A stretch of DNA of 64,000 bases. Origin: Filosporella fistucella. Its lineage: Eukaryota; Ascomycota; Leotiomycetes; Helotiales. Location: the NCBI GenBank assembly GCA_030077755.1, contig JAQJZZ010000014.1:1178001-1242000 (forward strand). The letters run 5' to 3'. Shown here piece after piece: positions 23,501-35,951 of this stretch. A program made the translations under genes and the position numbers. The notes under the pieces are model-generated. The model saw nothing but the letters and a program-made list of their open reading frames with translations. It was not told the DNA's origin and ran no database searches. The stretch's first letter is position 1; each line of letters starts with the position of its first letter.

Positions 23501-26417
23501 ATTCGACGTGTTTGTAAATGATGAGCACTTACCTATCGTTCTATTGGAATCTCAATCGGCATCTACAGCACCAGTCACTTCCGGTGGCCCTCCACGTCAG
23601 CTAGACACTGCTCTGCTTGACTCACTCTCGGAAAGGTGCATGGAGGTTTTGATGCAAGAGCATCATCTAAGAGTCTATTGTGTTATGATCACAGCTCCCA
23701 ACACCTTGCCGAAAGTGCTCAAAAATGGACGGAGGGAAATCGGCAATATGCTTTGCCGTCGTGAATTTGATCTGGGAAATTTACCCTGCGTACATGTCAA
23801 ATTCGGGGTAGAAAGGGCTGTTCTCAATCTGCCGATTGGTGTGGACCCAATTGGAGGTATCTGGTCCTCATTAGCGTCACAGACTCGAGAAGACATTCTC
23901 GCGCCAGGCGACAAACAGTATTCAGGTATTGATCGCCGGGAGGTTGTCATAGACGACCGTACTTCGACTCCTCTTAACAACTTTTCCAGCATTGTCGACT
24001 TGTTACAATGGCGAGTGGCTCGCCAAGCAGAAGAGTTATCATACTGCACAATCGATGGCAGAGGAAAAGAAGGTAAGGGCATTACCTGGAAGAAATTCGA
24101 CACCAAGGTTGCGGCGGTAGCCATGTACTTGAAGAACAAGGTCAAGATTCGAGCTGGAGATCATCTGATTCTGATGTACACCCATTCCGAAGATTTCGTC
24201 TATGCAACACATGCTTGTTTTTGCTTGGGAGCAACTGCCATTCCAATGGCTCCTCTTGATCAAAACCGACTGAACGAGGACGCGCCCGCTTTCCTCCACA
24301 TGGTCGCTGATTATGGGGTTAAAGCTGTCTTAGTGAACCAAGATGTTGACCACTTGATGAAACAAAAAGCTGTATCACAACATGTGAAGCAGTCGGCACA
24401 AGTGTTGAAGGTCTCTGTACCTAGTATTTACAATACCACCAAGCCTCCAAAACAGAACAGTGGATGTAGAGATCTTGGCTTAACAATGCAACCAGCTTGG
24501 GTTCAACCAGGATATCCTGTACTTGTTTGGACATACTGGACTCCAGACCAGCGACGTATCGCCGTGCAGCTTGGTCACGACACGATTATGGGAATGTGCA
24601 AGGTACAAAAGGAAACGTGCCAAATGACAAGTTCGCGACCAGTTTTGGGATGTGTCCGAAGCACGAGCGGCCTTGGATTTATACACACATGCCTCATGGG
24701 GGTGTTCGTCGGCGCACCAACTTACTTGGTTTCTCCCGTTGAGTTTGCACAAAACCCAATATCTCTATTCTTGACCCTATCAAGATACAAAATAAAGGAT
24801 ACCTATGCCACCCCCCAAATGCTGGACCATGCCATGGCGATCATGCCAGGCAAGGGATTTCAGCTACATGAGCTGAAAAATATGATGATTTCCGCCGAAG
24901 GCAGACCGCGTATTGATGTGTTTCAGAAAGTTCGTTTGCATTTTGCACAAACTGGCCTTGATCGTACGGCGATCAACACCATCTACTCTCATGTTCTCAA
25001 TCCCATGGTAGCGTCCCGCTCCTACATGTGTATCGAACCAATCGAACTTTGGCTAGGAACTCAAGCACTAAGGCGTGGTATGATATATCCCGTTGACCCA
25101 GAAGCAGATCCTAAAGCTCTATTGGTTCAAGACTCGGGCATGGTCCCCGTCTCTACTCAGATTGCGATCGTGAATCCAGAAAGTAGAACACTCTGTTACG
25201 AAGGCGAATATGGAGAGATTTGGGTCGAGTCGGAAGCCTGTGTCAAAGCTTTCTACGGTTCGAAAGATCCATTCGACGCAGAAAGATTTGATGGCCGTAC
25301 TGTGGATGGTGATCCTAACATACAGTATGTTCGAACTGGTGACCTTGGATTCTTACACAACGTCAGCCGGCCTATCGGTCCAAATGGTGCTCAGGTTGAC
25401 ATGCAAGTTCTTTTCGTCTTGGGTAGCATTGGAGAAACGTTTGAAATCAACGGTTTAAGCCACTTCCCCATGGATATTGAGTATTCCGTTGAGAAGTGCC
25501 ATCGGAACATCGTTCCTGGAGGCTGGTGAGTGCATCTTCTATCTGATCTGAAATGTGCCGTATTAACAAATTGCAGTGCCGTCTTCCAAGCAGGTGGCCT
25601 TATTGTTGTGCTAGTCGAGGTAGCCAGAAAATCCTACTTGGCTTCTATCGTACCGGTCATAGTCAATGCAATCCTCAACGAACACCAGATTGTAGTAGAT
25701 ATCGTTGCATTTGTCAACAAAGGAGACTTCCCACGATCAAGATTAGGCGAGAAGCAACGTGGGAAAATTCTGGCTAGTTGGGTTACTCGAAAGATGAGAA
25801 CTATGGCACAATTCGGAATTCGAGATCCTGATTCTGGTCTTGCGGACGTTACCGAGGGAATGGAGCCACGTAGCAGTGTTGCCAGTCTACGAAACGGGAG
25901 TGTCATGGCCAGCAGTTTGCGGAATGTCGAGCCCGCTCCACAGATCATTGAAGAGCGAGAACTAGAGCGACAACGAGTACAATCGCAAAATAGTTTTGCA
26001 CCATTACCGACTGGGATATCTGAAATGCCAGCGCAAAATTACAATGATCCAGTCACTTCCCAAACAGACGAAAACGGGGCTTCGACCAAAAGTGATGACA
26101 CTCCAACGAACACTCGAGCAAGTCACTTCGAGCTTCCGAACGATAACTTTGACCCAGAAAAGAGCAACTTTAACTTTGACAGAAATGGCTTTGAGGTTCC
26201 CGCGTTCGGGACGGAGCCGCCTCAAGTGCCTCCACCTCGAGTTGGCCCAAAGCCAGGTGCGAGTCCAGTTGACCTACCAGCCGTAGAAGGACGTGCAGGC
26301 GATCTCTGGAGTTTGCCTAGTCAGCAACGTGGCGGTTTGAGGGTGCAAAATGGATCCGACGACGATGATGACTGGAAAAATGACGCGATTATGCACATGA
26401 ATTTAGCAGGAAAATAA
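20570..26417 (+). CDS. CPS1: CPS1/Dip2-like protein: DMAP1-binding domain plus two AMP-binding domains
   Basis: Four exons (20570-20629, 20757-20779, 20864-25525, 25577-26417) join to about 1861 residues. The first 60 residues, assembled across three exons including one of only 23 bases, read MEAGHPELQEKLQEL, EGDITEKGYQKRRTILL and AVAADLKGL, the DMAP1-binding domain. A Ser/Pro/Gly/Tyr-rich disordered stretch follows to about residue 270. Two tandem adenylate-forming (FAAL-like) domains start near residues 300 and 1060. Their phosphate-binding loops are degenerate (SRAPTGDLRGVVMSH; WTYWTPDQRRI), so ordinary acyl-adenylation is doubtful. The C-terminal 150 residues are acidic and disordered. 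The same architecture is seen in animal DIP2, yeast Cmr2 and the CPS1 protein described as a virulence factor in plant-pathogenic and other fungi. The symbol is given by architecture; the biochemical role is unresolved. Confidence 0.88.
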
Positions 26418-27206
26418 TACCACAGGTTTACAAGATGACCTGGTAGATGATGGATGTCAATATCTTTGGGCCACTCTGAGCATCATAGCTTAGAAATGTT
26501 TTTAATGAATAGCGCGGTGTCTTTTATTCTCAATAAAGCATGGATAAGGAATGGTGCATTGCACTTGCGATGGAGTTTGTAATGAAGGTCGGAACTTTGT
26601 ATAAAAGCGTTCTGTTGTATATACTAGCTGAGCATAGTTCAAATTCAGATGAAAGTTTATCTCTTTAAATATTCCAAACTTCTTGTCTAAGACATATCGG
26701 GAGTTTCGTTCCTCGATTTGTGAATCTGAACTCCGAGCAATGGCCACTTAGCCTCTCGAACCAAGCAGTCTCGGTAGTATCGACAATAAGAGAATATTTT
26801 CTGTTTGCTCTCTCTGGTAGTCGTCAAAACGCCCTGCATAATACCAATTATTTGAGTCTCGCCTACCGCACGTTTCGCCCTCAATGACCACATCCGTTAC
26901 GTGCAATTGCTAGTCTCCAAGAAGACTCGTCTTTTTGGGGTATCTCAGGCAGCAAGGTCTGCATACCTAGCTGCAATTCAGGGTCAACGGGTAGAAGTAG
27001 GGGGTGGTGGTCACGTGAACGCCACCAAGCATTCGTCCAGCCCAGCTGTTGTCTCGTCAGCGACATTCCGTTCAGTGTAGGCAGGGATTTGGAATATTGC
27101 ACAAAGCCAGGAGCCTCGATCCTTCCTTCTCCTCTTGTACTCATTGATCTATTGTCATCACTTGGCGGAAGCTTCACGTACACGTTACAGTCTCGATAGG
27201 AAGCAA
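26418..27206. other. spacer between CPS1 and PDE1, no gene seen
   Basis: The 789 bases hold the 3' end of CPS1 and the promoter of PDE1. Small frames on both strands lack motifs or splice partners. Nothing further can be supported. Confidence 0.6.
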
Positions 27207-29121
27207 ATGGTTAAGGGTAACCCAGGCACAGATGTGCCTGCGCTGCAGGTCATCGTTTTGGTAAGACATCCCGCATGCTTTCTTCGAGAACTCAATCAAC
27301 GCCTCACTGTTCCTTACCTTACGTCATTCTGGCCGATATACCCCGGTATCGTTGCTTTTTCGAGAACAATGTCTTTGTCTCCAGCTGGGATCAATTTAGA
27401 TCCCTCTTCCTGGATGGTTGATCACGTGTCGGTCAATTCGTTGATTGATTAATTGCGTACACATTGCCTGCTCAAAGCATGCAAGAAGAATTACGAAAAT
27501 CGATTGCTAATATGTGTCGCCGTAGGGGTCTGGGGGAGGTCCTATGGAGGATAAGCTCACTTCATTCTTGGTTCGGTCAACGGGGACAGGCTGGGCCAAA
27601 GGTTCGATACTCGGTGTTGACGCCGGGGTTCATCTAGCAGCAATAACCAAATTGCTGGAGACGCACAAATTTGTTACAGACACCGAGACGAAGCCTAATG
27701 GTAAAGCATCTGTCACCTTGACGGATGGACCTTTTGAGGGGCTTCGACTTCCGTATGATAGCTTACATGCCAATGCGGCTTACGTTACTCGAGATCTGGT
27801 TGATGGATTTGTTATCACACACCCTCACATGGACCACATCTCTGGGTTTGTAGTAAACACCGCTTCTTTAAATGGATCTCGACCAAAGCGACTTGCTGGT
27901 CTTCCGAGTACAATCGAGGCTTTTAAAACCCACATCTTTAACAACGTTATTTGGCCGAATCTTTCTGACGAGAATAACGGTGCTGGAGTGGTCACCTATA
28001 TGAGGTTGGTTGAGGGTGGATCTCTCGCAGTGGGCGATGGAGAAGGGAGGGGATACACAGAGATATGTAATGGACTCAGTGTGAAGACCTGGAGTGTTAG
28101 CCATGGACACTGTATCGAGCATCACAATCATCGGGGCTCAAATGCGAGTCTTATAGCAGAGAACTCACCACACCTTGGACCTTCAATACAAGCGCCACGG
28201 ATGGTAAGGTCCAGTTCTCATTCAAGTCACAGCGGTGGAGAGATACCGAGGTCGGTTTCTTATGAGAAACAATGTGTCTACGATAGCTCGGCATACTTTA
28301 TACGCGATGTCATTACTGGAAAAGAGGTATTGATCTTTGGAGATGTGGAGCCAGACTCTATATCACTCTTGCCACGCAGTAAGTATTGCTCGTAGAGTTC
28401 CCATCTTCAGTCGACTGTGTTTTAGCAGAAATACCTGCTTTCGAGCGATGGAACATTGGTTAATATATTATCAGATCGCCAAGTATGGTCCGATGCTGCA
28501 CCCAAGATTATTTCTGGGTTACTTACTGGCATTTTCATCGAATGTTCTTACGACAACAGCCGTGCTGACGATTTGCTGTTTGGCCATCTTTGTCCTCGCC
28601 ATCTAGTTGAAGAATTACAGGCGCTCGCACTCGAAGTCACTAATGTCAGTATGGCAAGTCCGACAAGCCCAAGCAAGAAGCGGAAGCTTACAGCAGAGAT
28701 GCATCACGAAGACGGAAACGGTAATAACACAATTTCTATTCCATATCCAACCCGCCCCCGTCAAAAATCCGACCTGTCTAACATCAGCGAAGGCGACGTT
28801 AGCCCAAGAAGCAGCCGAACGAGAAAAGGTCTTGCGATCAATCCACATCTTCCTTATAAGTATGACAGCCATAGGAAGGTTATTGATAAGACACATGCTG
28901 GATCCTCTACCGAGAGTCCTGATCCCTCTACAGTTGAATCCACCAATTTCCGTGGTAAGCCGTTGCAAGGTGTCAAGATTGTAATAATTCACTTGAAAGA
29001 GAAATTAGATGATGGACCGGACCTCGGGGAAACTATTTTGAGGCAGGTTAATGAGCTTGGAGGAGGTCGATTGGGCTGCGAATTTGTAATATCGTATCCT
29101 GGCCAGTCCTTGTACTTCTAG
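27207..29121 (+). CDS. PDE1: class II low-affinity cyclic-AMP phosphodiesterase
   Basis: Exons 27207-27260, 27526-28378 and 28475-29121 give about 517 residues. It hydrolyses cAMP (and possibly cGMP) to the 5' monophosphate and tunes PKA signalling. Exon 1 ends in ALQVIVL and joins GSGGGPMEDKLTSF, which rebuilds the N-terminal glycine-rich motif of this family. The metal-binding signature THPHMDHISG lies near residue 115, followed by further metal ligands (SHGH and GDVEPDS). The third exon starts exactly so that LLPRN joins RQVWSDAAPK, then IFIECSYDNS and LFGHLCPRHLVEEL, all conserved in fungal PDE1. A Ser/Arg-rich disordered insert of about 80 residues precedes the C-terminal strand. Intron 1 is unusually long here (265 bases). 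There is no signal peptide or membrane segment. Confidence 0.93.
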
Positions 29122-30344
29122 TTTGATGCTTCCGGAGTTTGCGGTAAGATTATTTGGGTTTTCTGAATCACCAGGGAGGTTGCATTTGAAGTATCTGGAA
29201 ACAGATGTTGGTTGAGTGGCTCGATGGCGTTTCTATACCAAGGCGGTTAGGTCTTTCTTAATGGGGTGTTTCAATGGCATGGCGCATCATATATGGCGGA
29301 TTCAACAATGAAGCAGGCACTCGGGCGAGGGACTGCGTACCTTTTGGGCGATCTGCATTCATGACAGTATTGACGTAAGCCGAGGGTGACCGAGGTCACA
29401 CATATAAGCCAAGGTTACTCTCCAAAACAATGCATACGGATAAGGAGAGTACTGGTAAGTGTCTACAGACGCAACTTTTGTTTGATCCATGTTGAGATCT
29501 GCATAGTCTGAATCGCTGCATTAGTCCATCAATGTGGATCCTGGTCAATTCCCCTTTTCCCAAGCGAAAGCACCTCCGACCTCCTCTATTCATTCGAATA
29601 ATTTTCATCCGAGACAGATGACTTGTTACAGAATTTGTTCTCTTCAGCACCAAATGGTGGATATCATGTGGAGCATCGTGAGTGTCTATGAGAAAAGCAT
29701 AGACAAGGTGTGGAATACAGGCTATGGCTACATCCTAAATAGACTTTCGCCCCAGAAAATAATGTCGACAAGTTCTGACCTAGCAATAGCATGAGAAGTG
29801 ATCTTAAGACCTTGGATTCCATGTATTACTGAGTTCTTGTAGCTTCCGAAATGCCTCTCTTTCATTAACAAAAAGCAGTAGCAATCAGCGTGAAAGAGGA
29901 ATATAGGGACTAGCAGCCTTTAGAGCAGATCATTACAGCAAGAACATTACATTGCGATCGTTTCAAGTGGTGCAAATCTCGAATTTTCAATTAGTGATAC
30001 CAGAAGTATACTTCTCCTGACATAATCGCAGAATTGAGCTGTATCTGGGAAGGAGAGATCCGACCATAGGCACCGAATGAGTGGTTGGCACTTGCTGTCC
30101 CAAGCCAGCCTCGGGACAGAATAATATGCCTTGAACACTTCGTGATTCACTGAAATTGATGAATCACAACTTCAGTTTCAAACCTTTCAAGTCATGATAT
30201 ATCTACAATATGAACTTCACTTTCAAACCACTTTGTGCGCCGCTAAACAAATAACATTTTCAAGATTTTCTACCAGCCAAAACAACTTCACATCTTTCAC
30301 ATCACAACTCAATCAACAACCATACTTGACCAACTTACGCAACC
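29122..30344. other. intergenic, no gene seen
   Basis: This 1.2-kb spacer lies between two plus-strand genes. Frames are short on both strands and show no conserved motif. The last 150 bases before 30345 are rich in CAA and TCA runs, as is common in fungal 5' leaders. Confidence 0.6.
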
Positions 30345-31769
30345 ATGTCTTTTACGGCTGTTGCGACAAGCAACACACACGATGAGGGATTGCAACTTGC
30401 TACATTTGCAGAGGACGCGTCTACCATGATTGCACTGCGCACTAAACCATCTCAACCTACCACCGCAAAAGAGGAGGAAAGCTTCGTACTGGTTACGGAG
30501 ACTACCCATGCCATTAGCATTGCTGCTGATCAAGCACCAACTCTTGGGGGAGAAGGAAAGAAAAAAGAAAAGACCCTTGTGTGGGATCTGAGCGAAGATG
30601 ATGCATTTACTGCGGGAGTAAGTTCGAACTTTTTCTGCGCGAAACTCTTACACTTCGTGGTAGTAGCTTCACACTTGAAGTAATCATGGATAGAGAACCA
30701 TACTGACATTCATAGTTCAATGAGGCATTGCTGGCATCTATCGTCCCTGTCGTTCGACCAATCCCAATCACGCCTCCTCAGCTCATACCTGACCCAGCAC
30801 TGTCATGGACCAGCTCCTTCGCTTCGCTATCCGTTGATGATGATCTTACAATAATCTATGAACGTCGCTCAGAACCCAAGGAAGTGAAGACTATCGACCT
30901 CAGTGACGAAAGAAATGAAGCATGGGTGAATCCTGAAAAAGCGAAGGAGCTCAGGAAGCAACGTTTAGACGAGGTCCTGAGAGCGACCTTCGATGACTGG
31001 GAGGGGTTCTGGGCTGACCATGAATTGACACACACACTACCAGAACCAACTATCCGATACCCATGTCTCCCAACAGAATCTTCGGTTGTGTACAAGAGTT
31101 GGTTTGATGAACAAGCCAAAATGGCTGGTGATGATGTCTATTCTCAATGTGAGTACTCCTCTCTTTCTGCTCAGAAACCCTCAAAAGCCTGTGCTTCAGT
31201 AAAACAGCCTTCTTATCCTGAAGAACCACTATCAACATAAGTAAGGAGCGCACTAACACCAACTCTCCCCCATAGTCCAATACGAAGCCCGAATCCGCCG
31301 CATTGCCCGCATCGTAGACTTCGAAGATCAACCCGTCCCAAACTACGCCGTCCTCGTCAACCAGATGAACAACTCCCCCAAATGGGATGCCGCTATGCAA
31401 AAATTACGCAGAACCGAGATTCGACGAAGCAAATCCATGAGATTTGAGAAAGCTGGGGATGAAGGCAGGGCTCTTACTAAGGCTGAACAGGCGCAAGTTT
31501 ATCAGAAATCGAGACTTTGCAAGGTCACCTCCGTTGATGATCAATCAGCAGAAGAGGATGAAATTAAGAAGCGTGGAGAAAGGGCAGGTAATCTGGCTGA
31601 GGATAAGGAGTTTGACAATACCCTGGGTGACAGATATGAGGATGATGACTCTTCTGATGATGGGTTCTGGCAATATGGGGATTCGTACACACAGTCCGAC
31701 TTCTCTTCTAATCCAGAGGATGAGCGCGAGTCTTCAGACTCGTCTTCTGAGGATGAGTTCTGCTACTAA
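30345..31769 (+). CDS. uncharacterised protein with acidic Ser-rich tail
   Basis: Three exons (30345-30617, 30716-31148, 31276-31769) join in frame to about 399 residues. The joins are supported by GTAAGT and GTGAGT donors and CATAG acceptors. The N-terminal 90 residues are Thr/Ala/Glu-rich and disordered. A middle part has DDLTIIYERRSE, a basic helix NPEKAKELRKQRLDEVLRA, and a Trp-rich segment (FDDWEGFWADHE). Exon 3 begins FQYEARIRRIARIVDF, continues with a Lys/Arg-rich helical part, and ends in a strongly acidic tail of Asp/Ser/Glu repeats. I do not recognise the family. It looks like a soluble, lineage-restricted protein. The CAA-rich leader just upstream supports the ATG chosen. Confidence 0.7.
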
Positions 31770-32581
31770 AAAGCCATCATTTAAGACTAAAGGGATTTTT
31801 GCTTTGCTCGTTCAATCGCACATAACTGATAGATGGTACCTGAGGTGGCATCGAAGAAGCAGTTAAGATTGATATGCTTGGGACAGCAGAGTAGCAGATG
31901 CATGAATAATGCCTTAATTTGTGGTAGCCTTCGTCCCTAGAATAGGCAGTAGAGTTGATAAGACTCCCAACTTGAACATAATATATTTTTCATGGTGATG
32001 TGATACCTTGTCTTGAATAGCTGAAGTCAGCCAGAGTTACTGTCGAGAAATATGAGATGACTAGATGCAATCTTAAAACCAAAAGAAGAGAGAATGATTT
32101 CAGCAAGTGGTTGCAACAGTTTTACAGTATTGACACCTGCTAATGCATTCACAACAGGAGCCCAGAGTGCAACAATCTAGCTCCGATGCAATGGCATCTA
32201 CAAAAAAAATTGATTGTATTCTTTGTTGGTGTGTGTACCCACTCGCGCTACTTATGCTACATCTCATCTCTCTTACCTACGGCCTCTCTGTCTCCTGTCC
32301 ATTTCCCCTGCAATATCTCGCCATGTATCCTACCATCTCATAGATCGGACAACGACCCTGGATTTCATTCAACAATCATGCAAACACAATGATAACTCCC
32401 AACGCCATATCCGCTTCCAATGATCAACGACTCGGAAAGCTCCTCTTTCCAGCGTATTCCAATCGCTAAGTGAAAGGCAAAGATCCTCCCAGTCAAGTCA
32501 AGCCCAGTCCAGCCCTAACACCAAACCCAATATCGTACGTCGTACGTTCTGATTATATGCGTATACTCATGATCGCTTTTG
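31770..32581. other. convergent 3' spacer, no gene seen
   Basis: About 0.8 kb separates the converging ends of the acidic-tail gene and the SPRY gene. Around 32214-32423 three plus-strand frames overlap, with no sign of selection on any. A small palindromic run, CGTACGTCGTACGT, occurs near 32535. Confidence 0.55.
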
Positions 32582-34582
32582 TCATGATCTGGAGCTCGGC
32601 CCTTCATCTCGCGCTCTTTGACTATCACTTCTGTGCCGTTGAGCAAGACTTGCACTTCGCTCTCTGGCTCTATCTTCTGCTACTGCATCATTGTAACTTG
32701 GTATAGGAGGTGGTGTGCTTTTCCTTCGAATTAATGGAGCTCGTTCACTGTCTGTACTCCCCCGAGGACTTCCAGCATTTGATGGTAGAGGACTTGTGTA
32801 CTCGGGGGGTGGTTGTGTGTGATCATGAACACCCAGTCCGGTATGCGAACCATTGTGTGTTCCATCGCCTGCATTAGTAGACGCTGCCGTGGCACTAGAC
32901 TCTCCAGGCTCATCGTTGGAAGGAATATGCGTGAGATGTGCAAGGGAAATATCAGTTGGCGAGCGAACTGGTCCTGGACTGGTTGGCGGCCCGTATCTGA
33001 AGTTTCCACTTCTCGTTCGGCCATGTCGAGGATCCGGGTAATGCCCTTGGCTGCTTTGTGCTCCTTCTCTCCCAGCTTCAAGTAAGATACTGCCTTGCTC
33101 ACTTCCATATGGCGGAGGTGGAGCAAGACTGCCAGTCATAGGTGCAAGGCCCCATTTCTTAACATTCGCCTCGATAAACACGAATCCGGATTGCCCAAAG
33201 TTAACATGAACTGTGCATGGTCCATTGGCGCCGACTGCTGGGAAGAGATTCTGCGATTTCAATCCATGTGCCACATCCTCTAGCTTCTTGCCGTTTCTCG
33301 TGAAGAAGATCGTTCCAGTCCTAGGTCTGTATCCAACACCGATAACATCTCCCTGTACGAATTGAGGGCCATAAACCGGCCCGCTAAATGGTTGATTGTA
33401 TCTTCGATGCCCAGTAGACGTGTAGGCAACAGAGCATTTATGCCATCCTGAAAAATGTTAGTATCAATACCGACGTTCAACATCCTCCCATCCTACATAC
33501 CAGGTAACCTGAACAAAGGATATGGCTTAGTAGCCACTCCAATACTAATCAAAGTAGACTCTGGCTTATCATAGATTTTCGACTCCCAGTAGTAAACTTC
33601 ATTTTGTTTCGGTATCGGAAGGTTGGTCAAAGTCGAGCATTCCGAATCGAAGAATTCAATCTCAGTCCGTCCCTCTACAAAACAGTTCGCAATTTCTAAT
33701 TCCGGCTCAAACTCCCATGCTGATACACCCTTTTCTTGAATCGCTAAATATTGAGATAATGAAATGTCTGTCGGTAATGAATCGGGAGGATTTGCTTGGA
33801 TAAAGGCTGTATATACCGTTAGTATCCACCGGAGTAAGGTGAAACAACTGCTTCAAATGAAGAATTAACATACCTTTGGCTCTCATATATTCTTGCCGCT
33901 GTATATCATCCATCTCCTCCAAAGCCTCCGCTTCCTCCCTCGCATATGCCTGTTCATCATCATACTCTCCCGGTCTCCCAATGCGATCCAGGAAGATCCG
34001 TCCACTGCTCGTGTATCTAAAGAAGTAGACAATCAGGAAGATAAACGCAATGAGGACTGCACTGCCAAAGGAACTGAGCAGCCCGATCATGACGCCGTTG
34101 ATAGTCGAGTCATTTCGTTGCTGGGTGTGGATCGGGATCTCTGCAGGCGGCTGCCACGAGAGTCTCTGGCTCGCAAGCAAGGTCTGGATATTGGGTTGTG
34201 CATTGGAGGACTGTTGCGTGGCTGCTGAGGTATGAGTTGGAGAGCGGAGGGAGGTCGTGAATGTCGTGTGCATCCCCCGCAGAATGTCCTCCATTCTGAT
34301 CCTGTCCTGTCCGGTCCTATTCAGCGATAAGCTGATGGGTGCCTCCTGTGTTGTTGTCTGCGATGAAATGCCAGCTTGAAGTGTAGATAGTACTGGCGTT
34401 CTCGGCCAGCGAGGTGGGAGTTGATGGTGGATGTCGAGGTTAGATGTTGTGGGATTGCGATGTCGTGGTTGAGATGGTGATGATAATGGTAATGGTGATG
34501 GTGACGAATGGTATGGTGGTTGTGGTTGTGGTTGACGAAGTGAGCCGATCGGACAGCCAAAGCCCAAACCCAAGCAAGTCAA
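32582..34582 (-). CDS. SSH4: Ssh4-like endosomal/vacuolar SPRY-domain adaptor
   Basis: Exons 33874-34582, 33501-33806 and 32582-33447 give about 626 residues from the ATG at 34582, or about 530 from MEDILRGMHTT at 34294; the first 96 residues are Pro/His/Ser-rich and may be leader. One membrane segment (LLSSFGSAVLIAFIFLIVYFF) comes before a YDDEQAYAREEAEALEE stretch. The B30.2/SPRY domain follows: VYYWESKIYDK, LISIGVATKPYP, VAYTSTGHRRYN, GDVIGVGYRPRTGTIFFTRNG and VHVNFGQSGFVF. The C-terminus is Pro/Ser-rich with PPPPYG and PPPEYTSP, the PPxY-type motifs by which Ssh4 recruits the ubiquitin ligase Rsp5. In yeast, Ssh4 directs cargo into the vacuolar degradation route. Both introns are canonical and have CTAAC branch sites. 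Confidence 0.88.
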
Positions 34583-35951
34583 ATGTGCAATGCAGTCAGT
34601 GCAGCTAGAGGTGGTGGAGTCAACTCCTCCTCACGTCCTGGCTTTCGGTGCAGGCCCGGCTTTACACTATGAGACTGCTCTTTCTTGTTGTTACGCTGGG
34701 ACCGGGCTGGACCTGGATCGCTGGTTGATGGCGACGGCTGGTGGCGGAGGGAGAGAGAGAAAGAGAGGAAGCGAAGGATTGCTTGGATTGGTGACGACGG
34801 ATAAGCTGAATCGATATCGATCTTTCGTTTGCAGCACCTGTGACTGTCTACCTGCGAACCGACTCGCTGATTGAGCAATGGGGCGAATTTCACAGAACAC
34901 TTTCCATGCAGATATCATTCGATGCGTGGAAGTACAAAATCAGTCGACCGTATGTAAATGAAAATATGGTATGAAAGTCAGGTTCAAAGGACTCCAGGAC
35001 GGCCAGAACACTCTCTCAGCTGCTGCGTTGTCTCAACTAATTCCTGTTGACCGTGCCTCCGGCGTTTGTTTGGAAGGAATTGCAGTGCGGGTTTCAAGAG
35101 GCGCATTCGCGGTGTATCAAGTTCTCTATTCGAGGATTCACGCTGCATCACCAGTCTCAAATCACAAGCGGTGAGTTCCCATATGGATGGATCCTTGAAA
35201 TTGATGTTGTGATCATTCACGTCGAGGTTGCATTGTTTGTTACAGAACAGGCGGAAGCTCAATCTTTTCAAATCACTTGGCATTTTGGAACCGTTTACAT
35301 CATACCAAGCCCTGTCCGCGGCTCTCTATCGATATCGACATTTCCAAATGCTACACAATGGAATGCAGGCTCAACGGCAAGGGTAACGCAGAAAAACCCT
35401 CGAATATGCATTGCAGATCCGATCCGGTTCATTCGGGTCTATCGGAAAGACTCTGGGGCTGTAATGAGAATCGGGAGACAAAGAGCCCGCCCGCACTTAC
35501 GGAACCAACATCAAAATCTCATAATGTCCTCGCAGTACTCTCGGCAGGACAATAATCTTGAAACTTACGAAGCTCTACTATCACTCTGTCTAATACTATC
35601 TAAATATCCATGATTACAACAATATTATCATTTCTATTCCTTCTATTGGTAATTCCACCTTGACAGCTCCAAGAGCATGATTCAGCCCCAACCTAAAAGC
35701 AATTTCAGGTCACTGCAGTGACAACACACCCCTAGCAACTCCAAAGGATATGGCATGGCATTATCTATTCTGTGACTCTGGCATTTGCATGCCAAACTTG
35801 AAATCTATCTATGAAGTCGTTCCTCATCACCGACTTCGTCCCTCAGATAAATCTTAACGCCGCAGAATGCATCCAGAATAACACCTCTGAGCTATGATAT
35901 CTCAATTTGCGCCGCTCAAATCATCAGTTTCGCTCTCATGTCAGTCGTCAC
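34583..35951. other. intergenic, no convincing gene
   Basis: This 1.37-kb stretch holds the promoter of the SPRY gene and the 3' flank of the deubiquitinase. A plus frame of 188 codons (35047-35613) and a minus frame of 99 codons (34984-35283) overlap each other. Neither has a recognisable fold, and there is no splice partner for either. Confidence 0.45.

Noticed and set aside
28379..28428. Shorter PDE1 intron ending at the TTTAG or TTTTAGCAG acceptors
   Set aside because: Both break the reading frame; the acceptor at 28474 restores LLPRN-RQVW, which is conserved in the family.
35047..35613. Plus-strand open frame of 188 codons between SSH4 and the deubiquitinase
   Set aside because: It has no recognisable fold, ordinary composition for chance frames, no splice partner, and it is overlapped by an equally plausible minus frame at 34984-35283.
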